Counted from the stretch's first letter, positions 39,273-49,531 are shown. The stretch: 64,000 nucleotides of DNA from Vibrio sp. CDRSL-10 TSBA (GCA_039696685.1 CP155565.1:1302001-1366000), one strand, 5' to 3'. The notes: a model not told the origin generated them from the letters alone. Made by a program: numbers and translations.

Positions 39273-39904
39273 TATTTGCCTCTCCCTTTCAGGTCTTCCA
39301 CTTCTGCGTCAGTCAGGTAGCGGATCGGGTGTTTATCAAGCAGGAACATCAGACGCGCGGTCTCTTCCAGTTCTTCGGCGTTATCGACGGCATCTTCCAG
39401 GTCGGAGCCGGTCACCACCGGCCCGTGGTTGGCCAGCAGAAACGCACGATAATCGGCGGCGCGTTTAGCCAGTTCCTCTGCGATACGTGGTTCACCAGGA
39501 CGCAGATAAGGGATCACCGGCAGCTGACCGATGCGCATCACGTAGTACGGTGTGAACGGACGGATTGCATTGTCTGAATCCAGGTTATCGAGACACGACA
39601 GCGCGGTCAGATACGTGGAATGCAGGTGCACAATCGCATTGCAGTTCGGATTATTGCGGTAAATCGCGAGGTGAAACGCGACTTCTTTCGATGCGCGTTT
39701 GCCGGATATCAGGTTTCCTTCAATATCGACCACAGACAGCTCTTCAGCCACCAGGCGGCCAAACGATGAGCCGGTTGGTGTCGCAAGAAAATTGCCATCC
39801 GGCAGCTTCAGAGACAGGTTACCCGCCCCGCCGGTTGCGTAGCCGCGTTCAAACATCGAACGCGCAAGACGCACCATTTGTTCTCTCAGTTGTTGTTCGG
39901 TCAT
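39272..39904 (-). CDS. otnC: 3-oxo-tetronate 4-phosphate decarboxylase
   Basis: 210 aa, intact. Class II aldolase/adducin family, with GYATGGAGNLSLKLPDGNFL, PTGSSFGRL, metal-binding His pair in AIVHLHSTYLTALSC and a later His in LANHGPVVTG. It decarboxylates 3-oxo-tetronate 4-phosphate to dihydroxyacetone phosphate, feeding glycolysis. The start overlaps the otnK stop by four bases (ATGA type). Confidence 0.93.
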   Translation of the reverse strand: MTEQQLREQMVRLARSMFERGYATGGAGNLSLKLPDGNFLATPTGSSFGRLVAEELSVVDIEGNLISGKRASKEVAFHLAIYRNNPNCNAIVHLHSTYLTALSCLDNLDSDNAIRPFTPYYVMRIGQLPVIPYLRPGEPRIAEELAKRAADYRAFLLANHGPVVTGSDLEDAVDNAEELEETARLMFLLDKHPIRYLTDAEVEDLKGRGK

Positions 39905-41158
39905 GAATAAAAATCCTGCGCTGTGGTAAAGAATTGCTCATCGCCAAAATTGCCTGACTTAAGTGCCAGAGACAGTGAGCCATCGATTGATTTCAGCCAA
40001 GGCACGCCAGGGGCAATTTGCGGCCCGATATGGAAGCCTTTGACGCCCAGGCTTTGAGTGACGGTGCCGGAGGTTTCTCCGCCCGCGACGATAAAATTGC
40101 GTACGCCGAATTCCTGTAGCTGATGGGCCAGGCGGCTGAAGAACAGCTCTACTGCCTCGCTGGATACGACTGAGCCATAGCGGGTCTGAATGGCCTGCAG
40201 TTTGTCCGCGTCTGCGGTGGCGTACACCATAGGAGCGCGTGCGCCGTTCAGGTTGGAGGTGACCCACTCAAACACCTGCTGAACGTAATTGTCATCGTTC
40301 AGACAAGCCTCAACGTCGACCGCCAATGAAGGGGCTATTGCTTGGTAATGACTGACCTGCTTGTTGGTCATCAGTGAGCAGGATCCGGATAGCACGACAC
40401 TGGATGCGGCCTGCGGCAGGCCTGCCGCTTTGGCATCACTCTGATCGGCCAGATGTTGCGCCCAGTTCTGGGCAATGCCTGCCGCGAGGCCCGAGCCTCC
40501 GGTAATCAGTTTGAGTGATTTGGCTGCCTGACCCAGAGTGGTCAGGTGAGTACTGTTGAAGGCATCGACCACCGCGTAGCGCTTACCGCTCTGCTGCAAT
40601 GTTGCGAACTGATCAACTACCGCCTGCGCGCCTTGCTCGATCACCTGATAGTTCACCAGGCCGGTTTGACCTTTAGACTGTCTGTCCATCAGGCGAACCA
40701 CACTGGAGTCGGTCATCGGGGTTACCGGATGGTGACGCATGCCGGATTCATTGAGCGGTTTCGCCCAAGACAAACAGATGACCATTAAATACCGTGCGGC
40801 CATTGACCGGCAGAGCAGGACACACAATGGTGAAAGATTCATTAAGAGCGTCGAGCAAAGCATCGGTCACAGGACCAATGTTGCCTTGCTCGGTGCTGTC
40901 GAACGTCGAGCAGTATTTGAAGTAGAACTGCTGGCAGCCCTGATCCTGCAGCCAGCGTAGTGCAGTCAGTGACTGGCTGATGGCCTGCTCAGCCGGGCAT
41001 GAACGGGACTTAAGGCTTACCACAACCGCATCGGCATCTACTTTGGTGTCTGCCGCCGGTACGCCGTTGAGCTGTACAGTGCGCATACCGTTTTCAACCA
41101 GAAAACCTGCGATATCAGTGGCGCCGGTAAAATCGTCTGCGATGACTCCGAGTAACAT
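39901..41158 (-). CDS. otnK: 3-oxo-tetronate kinase
   Basis: About 419 aa, four-carbon acid sugar kinase (DUF1537) family. N-terminal MLLGVIADDFTGATDIAGFL with the substrate-binding DDFTGA; C-terminal ATP-binding region with IVAGGETSGTVTQSLGV. It phosphorylates 3-oxo-tetronate. One extra base at 40758-40762 (GTTTC on plus) splits the gene; corrected: HLFVLGEPLNESGMRHHPVT. Only two bases separate its start from the ltnD stop. Confidence 0.93.
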
Positions 41159-41160
41159 AA

Positions 41161-42066
41161 TTACTTCTCCGTGCCTGGTAGGTTGATGCCATCAAAGATC
41201 TTGATCACGGCACTGTCATCCTGCTGGCCGTAACCTGCGTTGCTGGCCGAAGTAAACATGTTGAGTGCGGTGCTGGCCAGCGGCAGCGGGAAGCGCAGAT
41301 CTTGCGCCGTGTCGGCGACCAGATTGAGATCTTTAACGAAAATATCGACCATGGATTTCGGTGAGTAGTCGCCGTCGACGACGTGTTTCATGCGGTTTTC
41401 AAACATCCAGGAATTGCCGGCTGCGTTGGTCACCACGTCGTACATCAGATCGAGTGGAATATTGGCACGCGCGGCCAGCGCCATCGCTTCAGCGCCTGCT
41501 GCAATATGCACGCCTGCCAGCAGTTGGTGGATGATCTTGACTGTGGCACCCAGGCCAATTTCAGTGCCGATGTTGTAAACTTTGCCCGCAGTGGCTTCCA
41601 GTACCGGTGCCAGTTTGGCAAACGCCTGCTCTGAGCCGGAGGCCATGATGGTCATCTCACCGGCTTCCGCTTTGACCGCACCGCCGGATACCGGCGCATC
41701 CAGCATCAACAGGTCGTAGGCATTCAGGCCTGCTTCGATCTCTTTCGCATCCTGGGCTGAGATGGTTGCTGAGACCATCACCGCGGTTTTCGGTTTCAGG
41801 TTGGCAGCCAGACCAGAATCAAACAGTACGGCTTTGACTTGTTTGGCGTTGATCACCAGCAGCAGTACCGCATCCAATTCTTGAGCGAACTGCTTGGCAT
41901 CATTGGCGACGGCTTTGGCACCGTAGTTACCTAATGTTTCCAGTGCCGTCGGGTTGAGGTCGACACCGTATACATCCAGTCCGGCGCGCACACAGGATTT
42001 TGCTGCACCCATCCCCATCGAGCCTAAGCCGATAACAGCAACTGATTTAACTGTTTGATTATCCAT
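41161..42066 (-). CDS. ltnD: L-threonate dehydrogenase
   Basis: 301 aa, intact. Beta-hydroxyacid dehydrogenase family: Rossmann motif VAVIGLGSMGMGAAKS, the substrate motif LDAPVSGGAVKAEAGEM, and the catalytic Lys region GLGATVKIIHQLLAGVHIA. It oxidises L-threonate to 2-oxo-tetronate with NAD. First gene of the operon, divergent from the DeoR-type regulator. Some relatives act on D-erythronate; which acid is preferred cannot be read from sequence alone. Confidence 0.92.
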   Translation of the reverse strand: MDNQTVKSVAVIGLGSMGMGAAKSCVRAGLDVYGVDLNPTALETLGNYGAKAVANDAKQFAQELDAVLLLVINAKQVKAVLFDSGLAANLKPKTAVMVSATISAQDAKEIEAGLNAYDLLMLDAPVSGGAVKAEAGEMTIMASGSEQAFAKLAPVLEATAGKVYNIGTEIGLGATVKIIHQLLAGVHIAAGAEAMALAARANIPLDLMYDVVTNAAGNSWMFENRMKHVVDGDYSPKSMVDIFVKDLNLVADTAQDLRFPLPLASTALNMFTSASNAGYGQQDDSAVIKIFDGINLPGTEK

Positions 42067-42331
42067 GTGAATATCTCGCTCTAATCGTTTTAAAAATGTT
42101 AATTTGTGTTCTTTGGTGTGATTATATGTGAATTTGTGCGCTTTTTCCTGTGGTGCTACTCACAAAAATTACCATTCAGTAACAATAATGTGAAAACTAA
42201 CACCTAAATCACAGCGATATGAGCAGAGTAGAGCATGTTTGGGGGGACTTTTTCACAATAGTTAACACAACTTCACAGATGTAAGCTTGGCTGATAAGAT
42301 GGGGTTATCATTATTTGTCACGTAAGCCACT
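42067..42331. promoter_or_regulatory. Divergent control region of the tetronate operon
   Basis: AATTTGTG occurs at 42101-42108 and again at 42131-42138, and the inverted CACAAAAATT at 42161-42170. The three elements are exactly 30 bp apart, about three helical turns. They are good candidates for operators of the DeoR-type regulator. Further TTCACA / TTAACACAACTTCACA matches lie near 42255-42278. Confidence 0.55.
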
Positions 42332-43123
42332 ATGATTCCAGCAGAACGCCACAAAACCATTTTGTCACTCCTTTCACAGCAAGAAGTTATCAGCATCAAT
42401 GAACTGGTAGAGCAGTTGGCTGTATCACACATGACCATTCGGCGTGATATCGCCAAGCTGGAAAAGCAGGGCAAGGTGCTGTCTGTGTCCGGCGGCGTGC
42501 AGTTAAGTACTGTGTTACATCATGAACCTTCCCATGATGCCAAGGCGACCCAGCACGCCGATGAAAAAGCTCAGATTGGTCAGATCGCCAGTCGGCTGGT
42601 GCCGCGCAATGCGACCGTCTATTTAGATGCCGGTACCACGACGCTGGAGATTGCGCATCACCTGGCGGCGCGGGATGATTTGTTGTTTATCACTAACGAT
42701 TTTGTGATTGCGGCTTACCTGATGCACAACAGCGAAAGCAATCTGTATCACACCGGCGGACGAATCGACCGCGAAAACCAATCCTGCGTTGGCAGTAAAG
42801 TGGCGGATTTTCTGGCTGGCATGAACGTGGATGTCTCGTTTGTTTCGACCTCATCCTGGAACCTGCGCGGTATTTCCACCCCGAGTGAGCCAAAAGTGAT
42901 TGTGAAAAAAGCGGTGGCCGCTGCCGGTCAGAAAGTGATTCTGGTCTCTGATTCGTCCAAATATGGCAAAGTCGCCACATTCCACGCACTCGATATCCAG
43001 ATGTTTGATGTGATTGTGACTGATGCCTCTTTTCCCCTCAGCGTGCGTCAGGAACTGGAAGAAAAAGGTATTCAGGTGCTGATGGAACCAACCCCTGCTA
43101 TCAGTAGTGCGCTTTCCGCTTAA
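42332..43123 (+). CDS. DeoR-family regulator of the tetronate operon (YgbI-like)
   Basis: 263 aa, intact. N-terminal DeoR helix-turn-helix (MIPAERHKTILSLLSQQEVI, then LAVSHMTIRRDIAKLEKQGK) and a sugar-phosphate-sensing domain (YLDAGTTTLEIAHHLA, SDSSKYGKVA). Divergent from ltnD as in the E. coli ygb locus. Likely a repressor released by a pathway intermediate. Followed by a clear terminator at 43176-43201. Confidence 0.92.
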   Translation: MIPAERHKTILSLLSQQEVISINELVEQLAVSHMTIRRDIAKLEKQGKVLSVSGGVQLSTVLHHEPSHDAKATQHADEKAQIGQIASRLVPRNATVYLDAGTTTLEIAHHLAARDDLLFITNDFVIAAYLMHNSESNLYHTGGRIDRENQSCVGSKVADFLAGMNVDVSFVSTSSWNLRGISTPSEPKVIVKKAVAAAGQKVILVSDSSKYGKVATFHALDIQMFDVIVTDASFPLSVRQELEEKGIQVLMEPTPAISSALSA

Positions 43124-43175
43124 ATTTGTGCCATGCACAAGGTGCTGATTGCATCGCAACCCGATTAACGCTGCC

Positions 43176-43201
43176 AAAGGCCAGTCATTGCACTGGCCTT
43201 T
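43176..43201 (+). terminator. Terminator after the DeoR-type regulator
   Basis: AAAGGCCAG-TCATTGCA-CTGGCCTTT, nine perfect pairs. The T run is short. The rest of the gap to 43392 has no gene. Confidence 0.75.
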
Positions 43202-43392
43202 GCTCTATCTGTACTGTCACCGATGCTGCCTCTTTTTGTATACCGATCTGATTTTCCGACATATTCTGCGGTGAATGGCGTGTGAAAATTGACCTCTGTC
43301 CATTTGCTATTAAGTTTAATTAAGAGAGCAATTTTAGTTTGGCGCTTGCAGTCGGGAGGCGTCTTTCGCTGGTTGGCTATAAGGAAGACAAT

Positions 43393-44707
43393 ATGCTGTT
43401 CGGCAGAAAAGTAAAACCACAGAGCAATGATCAACAACTGGCTATGCAAGCAATGCAGGCCGAACTTGCCAGTATCGCCAGTTCGTGTGCAACAATTTAT
43501 TTTACTCCTGCAGGGGAAGTTTCTTGATGCCAGTGCCCGCTTTCTGAAAGTGGTGGGTTACAGTCTGGAGGAGGTCAAGGGCAAACATCACCGTCTCTTT
43601 TGTCCGCCGGAATTTGCCGACAGCCCGGAGTATCGCCAGTTCTGGAGTGAACTCGCAGCAGGGAAAGCCAAGCGGGGCCAGTTTTTGCGGCGTGATAAGC
43701 AGGGTCGGGATGTCTGGCTGGAAGCCACCTACATTCCGATTCAGCAGGATGGTAAAGTGGTGCGGGTGATGAAAATTGCCAACAATATCACCGAGATCTA
43801 CGAAGAGTCAGTCGATGATAAGGCGTTGCTGCAGGCGATTCATCGCTCCAACGCGGTGGTCGAGTTTACCCCGGACGGTAAAGTGGTCGATGCGAATGAA
43901 AACTTTCTGCGCACCATGGGCTACCGTAGCTTGGATGAGATTAAGGGGCAGCATCACCAAATCTTTTGTCCGCCGGAGTTTTATCAGGAAAATCCGACAT
44001 TCTGGCGCGATCTGGCCAGTGGCAAAGTGAAAAAAGGTTTGTTTCGCCGTCTGAGCCGCCATGGCGAAACGATCTGGATTGAAGCGACTTACAATCCGGT
44101 CTTTAATCACAATGGTAAAGTCATTAAGGTCACCAAAGTCGCCATCAATATCACCAAACGTATGGAGCGTCAGCTGGCGATCCAAAAGGCGGCCGAAATG
44201 GCGCACAGCACGTCGGTTGAAACCGCTCAGGTTTCAGAGCGCGGCGCTGAAATTTTGCAGCAGAACCTCACCAATTCAGAGAAAATCTCCGCAGATATTG
44301 AGCAGTCCTCGCGTCTGGTTGAGGAGCTAAATACTCAGTCGGAGGACATTGCGAAAATAGTCACCACCATCAAAGCCATTGCTGATCAGACCAACCTGCT
44401 GGCGCTCAATGCTGCAATAGAAGCGGCCCGGGCCGGTGAGCACGGCCGTGGTTTTGCTGTGGTCGCGGATGAAGTCCGCACGCTGGCATCGCGTACTACC
44501 AAGTCGACGGAAGAAATCAACAGTATGGTGGATCGCAACAGTCAGCTGGTGGAAGACGTACGTAAAAGTATGTTTGGGGTGACTGATCAGGCGGGGAAAA
44601 ATGAGGATCTGATTGCGGAAGCATCGGAAATTATTGGTGAAATCCTCAAAGGTGCTGAATACGTTTCTCACACAGTGGGTGATTTGGTCAACAACACCAA
44701 TGATTAA
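43393..44707 (+). CDS. Soluble chemoreceptor with two PAS domains (BdlA-like)
   Basis: About 438 aa with no membrane helix. PAS1 ([20 protein letters not shown]) and PAS2 ([20 protein letters not shown]) are close duplicates, each with HH-(R/Q)-(L/I)-FCPPEF. The signalling hairpin follows with [20 protein letters not shown]. Two PAS domains before an MCP domain without transmembrane segments is the layout of Pseudomonas BdlA, a biofilm-dispersal receptor; an internal redox or oxygen cue is inferred. One extra base at 43519-43523 (GTTTC) breaks PAS1; corrected: [17 protein letters not shown]. The start at 43393 has aaggaag upstream. It ends 17 residues past the hairpin's helical part ([11 protein letters not shown]), without a pentapeptide. 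Confidence 0.9.
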
Positions 44708-44903
44708 CAGCGGGGCCACCGGAGGTCTTATTAAGCGCAGCAGCTGCCGAAATTACGTGTATTTGCCTCTGATTTTCGGCCGGAGTGCGTCAGTGAGGCA
44801 ATTTTCATTACTCATCTTTCTCTTGGCACGATAAAGTATAAGGGATTAGCGGCACTGATAGAGAGTGGCCGCCTTGTTCTGTTAAGCGTCAAAGGAGAGG
44901 GAT

Positions 44904-46029
44904 TTGAAATACGATGTCGTGGTAGTGGGTGCCGGTTCGATGGGAATGGCCGCAGGCTATTTCCTGGCCAGACAAGGTAAGAAAGTACTGCTGATGGATG
45001 CGTTTGATCCGCCACACCATCATGCCAGTCACCACGGAGAGACCCGTATCATTCGTTACGCTTACGGTGAAGGTAAAGAATACGTACCTTTGGCGCTGCG
45101 TGCGAAAGCATTGTGGGAAGAGCTGGAACAGCACAGTGGCCAGACACTGTTTTTGCAAACGGGTGTGCTCAATATGGGCGCTGAAAGCTCGCGCTTCATT
45201 CAGACTCTGATTGCCAGCGCTGAAAAATATCAATTGCCGCTGGAAATTCTCAATGCAGATCAGGTTCATGCCCGTTTCCCTGGCATCACACTGCCGGAAA
45301 ATTATATCGGCTGCTTCGAATCGACTTCCGGCGTTTCTGCGCTGCGAGGATTGCATTGCCGCATATCGTGATCTTGCTCTGGCACACGGTGCTGAGCTGC
45401 TGACCTACCATCCGCTGCAGGATATCAAAGCAACGGATGAGGGTGTCACGCTGTACAGCGGCGATAAAGTGATTGAAGCCGATAAAGTCATTGTGTCTGC
45501 CGGCGCTTGGGCGACCAAACTGATTGCCAAACTTGATTTTGCGCTGCCGATGCAGCCAAACCGCAAAACCTTCGCCTGGTTTGAAGCAGAGGAAGCGGTA
45601 TATGGCCAGGATGTATTTCCGGCCTTTTCGTTCGACTCGCCACAAGGGATTTACTACGGCTTCCCGAGCATTGATGGTGCCGGCCTGAAAATGGGACGTC
45701 ATGACGGTGGTGAGCGGCAGGACCCGGACCAGGAGATTGCTGAATATGATACGCTGACCGACAGTGTTGATCTGGAGCGATTCCTGGCCACCGTGATGCC
45801 ACAGACTCAAGGTCTCAAGTACGGCAAAACCTGTATGTACAGTATGACCGCAGATGAGCACTTCATTATCGACACTCATCCGCAGCACAGCAACGTGATT
45901 ATCGCCGCCGGATTCTCAGGGCACGGTTTCAAGTTTGCCAGCGTGATTGGTGAGATTCTCAGTGATTTGGCCGCGAAAGGGACAACTGAGCACGATATCT
46001 CGCTGTTTTCACTGCAGCGTTTTCGCTGA
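44904..46029 (+). CDS. solA: N-methyl-L-tryptophan oxidase / monomeric sarcosine oxidase family
   Basis: About 374 aa FAD enzyme. N-terminal dinucleotide motif VVVVGAGSMGMAAGYFLARQ, HASHHGETRIIRYAYGEG, and the covalent-FAD Cys region YGKTCMYSMTADEHFIID, ending GFSGHGFKFASVIGEI. It oxidises N-methyl amino acids to the free amino acid, formaldehyde and H2O2. One extra base at 45333-45337 (GTTTC) breaks the frame; corrected: ESTSGVLRCEDCIAAYRDLA. Monocistronic with a terminator after it. The SolA name rests on family resemblance; the exact substrate is uncertain. Confidence 0.88.
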
Positions 46030-46064
46030 GACTGAATGACCCACGACAGTACAGAATTGAGCAC

Positions 46065-46089
46065 AAAGGAAGCGATCGCTTCCTTTTTT
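46065..46089. terminator. Bidirectional terminator between solA and a LysR gene
   Basis: AAAGGAAGC-GATC-GCTTCCTTT followed by T3 on the plus strand; convergent genes on both sides. Confidence 0.9.
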
Positions 46090-46105
46090 CATCTCTGAGT
46101 CCCGC

Positions 46106-46999
46106 TTATCCCGCCACTTTTATATCGTGCTGCCAGCTCTGGGCGAGAAAATCGATAAACTGGCGCACCAGCGGAGTCTGATAACTGCGTGACAGATACA
46201 CCGCCCATAAACCACTGCTCGGGGAATGATACTGAGGTAATACTCTGACTAATTCGCCACTTGCCAAATAGGGATTGGCCAGGTCACAGGGCAGCCAGAC
46301 CACACCTTTATGGCTGAGAGCCGCACGACGTAATATCGCCATATCATTGGCACTGATCGTGCCTGAAACTTTGACCGAAAAGTGCTGATTGTCACGCACA
46401 AAGTCCCAATGATGATTGGTGAGATGGACAAAGCAGTTGTGCTGCGCAAGATCGGCCGGTTCACTTATACGGTCATGATTGGCCAGATAGTGCGGAGTTG
46501 CGCAAACCACGGTATCAACGATGATTAAGCGGCGGGCAATCAGGCTGGCATCCGGTTGCTGGGTAAAGCGTAGCGCCACGTCAACCCGATCATCGACCAG
46601 TTGGGACAGGCGGTCTGAGGCCAGAATATCAATCCTTACCTGAGGATGCAGTTCGGTAAATGCCTGCACGGTATCGAGCAGCAGGTGCTGGGCGAGACCT
46701 ATCGGCGCTGAGATCCGGATGCTGCCGCTCAGTGACTGCGCCTGTTCCAGCGCGCGAATCTCCAGTTCTGCCGTCTGATCGAGGATCTGTTCACAGTGTC
46801 TGAGCGCTTCTTCACCGGCAGCGGTCAGGCTGACTTTACGTGTGGTGCGGTGTAATAGACGCTGCCGCAGCCAGTCTTCAACTTCCTGTACATGGCGTGA
46901 AACCTGTAAACGGCTCAGATTCAGATTATCGGCGGCTTTGGTGAAACTGTTGGTATTGGCGACTTCAACAAAGCTGCGCATCGCGGTCAGTCGATCCAT
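46106..46999 (-). CDS. LysR-family transcription regulator
   Basis: 297 aa, intact. N-terminal helix-turn-helix (FTKAADNLNLSRLQVSRHVQ) and effector domain, close to the large DUF-type LysR subgroup that begins MDRLTAMRSFVEVAN. Divergent from an NAD(P)-binding oxidoreductase gene 129 bases away, its likely target. Confidence 0.92.
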   Translation of the reverse strand: MDRLTAMRSFVEVANTNSFTKAADNLNLSRLQVSRHVQEVEDWLRQRLLHRTTRKVSLTAAGEEALRHCEQILDQTAELEIRALEQAQSLSGSIRISAPIGLAQHLLLDTVQAFTELHPQVRIDILASDRLSQLVDDRVDVALRFTQQPDASLIARRLIIVDTVVCATPHYLANHDRISEPADLAQHNCFVHLTNHHWDFVRDNQHFSVKVSGTISANDMAILRRAALSHKGVVWLPCDLANPYLASGELVRVLPQYHSPSSGLWAVYLSRSYQTPLVRQFIDFLAQSWQHDIKVAG

Positions 47000-47128
47000 A
47001 GTGATGCCTGATTAGTAACTTAGTTAGATACAATCTACATCATTTATGCGCATTTATCACCGGATCTCGAGCGACTATACTGGTTTGCGTTGATTAAATC
47101 TAATTCGATTCCATTGAGGAGTATCAAG

Positions 47129-47764
47129 ATGAAAGTAGCAGTATTCGGTGCAACAGGTTGGATTGGTAGCCACATCGTTGAAGAAGTGAAAGCACATGGT
47201 CATGACGTGGTTGCCATTGCCCGTGACCCGTCTAAAGTGACCGCACAAGGTGTCGAAGTGCGCCAATTTGATTTGACCGGTAATGCGCAACTGGCTTCGG
47301 TACTGGAAGGCGTGGATGCGGTGATTGCTTCTATCGGTGGCCGTGCGGCGGGTAACCACGAAATCGTTGCCAATACAGCGAAAAACATGCTTGAGCAATT
47401 GCCTGCAGCCGGTATTGAACGTCTGCTTTGGGTCGGCGGCGCCGGTTCACTGGAAGTGGCTCCTGGTGTTCAACTGTTCACCGTACCTGACTTCCCGGCT
47501 GAATATAAACCTGAATCTCTGGCTCAGGGTGAAGCTTTGCAAGTATTCAAAAACAGCGACAGTGCTGTGCAATGGACCTTCATCTGTCCGGCTGCAGAAA
47601 TTTTCCCTGGCGATAAACAAGGCGCTTACCGCGTGACTGTCGACCAGTTTATGACTGACGCAGAAGGCAACAGCCGCATCTCTGTTGCTGATTACGCCGC
47701 GGCGCTGGTTGATGAGCTCGATAGTGGCGACCATCCACGTCAGCGTATTGGTTTCGCTTACTAA
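47129..47764 (+). CDS. NAD(P)H-binding atypical short-chain dehydrogenase (YwnB/NmrA-like)
   Basis: 211 aa, intact. N-terminal MKVAVFGATGWIGSHIVEEV is an NAD(P)-binding Rossmann motif; LLWVGGAGSLEVAPGVQL and WTFICPAAEIFPGDK are typical of the NAD(P)H-binding family related to epimerases. The Met at 47129 is chosen (tgagga site). Divergent from a LysR regulator, which probably controls it in response to a redox or electrophile signal. Substrate unknown. Confidence 0.88.
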   Translation: MKVAVFGATGWIGSHIVEEVKAHGHDVVAIARDPSKVTAQGVEVRQFDLTGNAQLASVLEGVDAVIASIGGRAAGNHEIVANTAKNMLEQLPAAGIERLLWVGGAGSLEVAPGVQLFTVPDFPAEYKPESLAQGEALQVFKNSDSAVQWTFICPAAEIFPGDKQGAYRVTVDQFMTDAEGNSRISVADYAAALVDELDSGDHPRQRIGFAY

Positions 47765-47871
47765 TTGGTTAGCAAGTCACGTCGATCGCAAGTGACGCCG
47801 AACGCAAACAGTTCGTCAGTACAGATTCGTCCGCCCGTTTGGTAACCCGATTTGCCAACCAGGTGAGACGC

Positions 47872-47896
47872 AGCCAGCCGCAAGGCTGGCTTTTTT
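47872..47896 (+). terminator. Terminator downstream of the NAD(P)-binding gene
   Basis: AGCCAGCC-GCAA-GGCTGGCT followed by T5. It lies 108 bases past the stop, so the transcript has a long 3' UTR containing a GTCAC/GTGAC dyad. Confidence 0.85.
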
Positions 47897-48149
47897 GTGT
47901 CTGCTTAACGTGTGTTGCAATTAAATCAGTAAGTGCTCACTTTTTGTCCTGGCTTTAAAATTCAGCGCCGTGTGGCATAAGCGGAAGATAGAGCAGGGGG
48001 CGATATTGCCACCGGTGGGCGCCTGAACAGGCAAACGAGTGTCTCAGACCATGAACAGCACTGAATAAATCTAAATGCGACACGTTTTTATTGCGAAAAT
48101 CGATTAACCTGTTAACGTTCAAAAGTCATGCAACGGCATGACTTTTTTC
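47897..48149 (+). other. Intergenic stretch ending in an orphan terminator (possible sRNA)
   Basis: No ORF of note. At 48121-48149 a second complete terminator occurs (AAAGTCATG-CAACGG-CATGACTTT, then TTTC) with no gene between it and the terminator at 47896. A short RNA starting around 47940-48070 would explain it, but no clear promoter was identified. Confidence 0.35.
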
Positions 48150-48209
48150 ATTTCTTTCCAGCGTTCGCGGCTTAACAGCAGTTTATTCTGATTATAAAAA
48201 GGCATCATC

Positions 48210-48932
48210 ATGGACTATTTTAACAGCACGGTACTTCTTGCTATGTTTCTTATCTTTGTCGGTTCGTTTGTGCAAACGGCGATTGGATTTGGCCTGGCGA
48301 TTGTTGCCGCACCGCTGCTGATCATGGTGTCGCCTGACTATGTACCAGCACCGATTTGTCTGGTGGCGCTGTTTATTTCGCTGTTGAGCGCCGTTAAACA
48401 TCGCAGCAATATTTCGATTGGCGGCCTGAAAATGGCGTTGATTGGTCGCATTCCCGGCTCAATTGCCGGCGGCTTACTGCTGGTGTGGGTCTCAACGGAA
48501 GTATTAACGCTTTGGCTCGGTTTACTGGTGCTGTTTGCGGTGGCGGTGAGCCTGTTGCCGTTTCGGATTGAACCTACCCCGACCCGGATGGGCATTGCCG
48601 GTTTCTTCTCCGGCTTTTTTGGCACCAGCAGTGCGATTGGCGGTCCGCCGATGGCCTTGCTGCTGCAGCATCAGGAAGCCAATCAGTTGCGCGGCAATTT
48701 ATCCGCTTTTTTTGTCTTCAGTTCAATTATCTCACTGTTGGTGCAGATCCCGACCGGCTTTCTGACCGTGTATCATTTACTGATCACGATTCCGCTTATC
48801 CCGTCTGCGTGGCTCGGTTACGCATTGGCGCGCAAAACGACTCAAACCCTGCCGAAAGAAAAAATCCGTTCCGGCGCACTGGTGCTGTGTTTACTGAGTG
48901 GCTTGACCGCACTGATTAAAGGTCTGATGTAA
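48210..48932 (+). CDS. TSUP (TauE/SafE) family membrane transporter
   Basis: 240 aa, intact, with about eight hydrophobic helices and the two-fold repeat of the family: FVQTAIGFGLAIVAAPLLIM in the first half and FFSGFFGTSSAIGGPPMALL in the second. Family members move sulfur- or carbon-containing anions such as sulfite or sulfoacetate. Monocistronic; the substrate is unknown. Confidence 0.9.
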   Translation: MDYFNSTVLLAMFLIFVGSFVQTAIGFGLAIVAAPLLIMVSPDYVPAPICLVALFISLLSAVKHRSNISIGGLKMALIGRIPGSIAGGLLLVWVSTEVLTLWLGLLVLFAVAVSLLPFRIEPTPTRMGIAGFFSGFFGTSSAIGGPPMALLLQHQEANQLRGNLSAFFVFSSIISLLVQIPTGFLTVYHLLITIPLIPSAWLGYALARKTTQTLPKEKIRSGALVLCLLSGLTALIKGLM

Positions 48933-49096
48933 GCTATTGTTATGTTGATGAGAAAATATATTGTGCTAGTGAGAGAACAGGTTATCTCAGTAAGCAAACA
49001 GTCATTCATCCTGAGTTAATCCTGAGAATGGATAATGATCGGACGCTCCAATGAGCGGATGAGTTAATAACATCATGACAGAGAGGTAAACAGTCA

Positions 49097-49531
49097 GTGC
49101 TGAGAGCAATTGGTAATATTATCTGGTTTTTATGCGGCGGCGTTGTTATGGGCCTGGCGTGGTGGTTTTTTGGCTTGCTGGCGTTTATCAGCATTATCGG
49201 TATTCCTTGGGGACGGGCTTGTTTTGTGATCGGGACTTTTTCCTTCTTCCCGTTCGGGCAGGAGGCAATTTCACGGCGTGAACTGAGTGGCGAATATGAT
49301 ATCGGTACCAGCGAATTTGGTGTGATTGGTAATGTGATTTGGTTTCTGCTGGCGGGTATCTGGCTGGCGCTGGGCCATCTGGCTTCAGCGGTGGCGTGTT
49401 TTATTACCATCATCGGTATTCCGTTTGCGTTGCAACATCTCAAACTGGCGGTGATTTCTCTGGCGCCGATTGGTCAGACTGTGGTGCCGAAAGAAGTCGC
49501 GATGCGCGCCAGATATGGTCAGCGCCGTTAA
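49097..49531 (+). CDS. YccF-family inner-membrane protein
   Basis: 144 aa, intact, GTG start with gagagg upstream. Two copies of the YccF motif are seen, each an aromatic helix followed by IIGIPWGRACF or IIGIPFALQHLKLA, with FPFG and LAPIG downstream. Four hydrophobic segments. Function of the family is not established. Confidence 0.88.
   Translation: MLRAIGNIIWFLCGGVVMGLAWWFFGLLAFISIIGIPWGRACFVIGTFSFFPFGQEAISRRELSGEYDIGTSEFGVIGNVIWFLLAGIWLALGHLASAVACFITIIGIPFALQHLKLAVISLAPIGQTVVPKEVAMRARYGQRR

Noticed and set aside
42190-42215. CRP site in the tetronate control region (TGTGA ... TCACA)
   Set aside because: The half-sites are 15 bases apart, whereas the CRP consensus needs 6.
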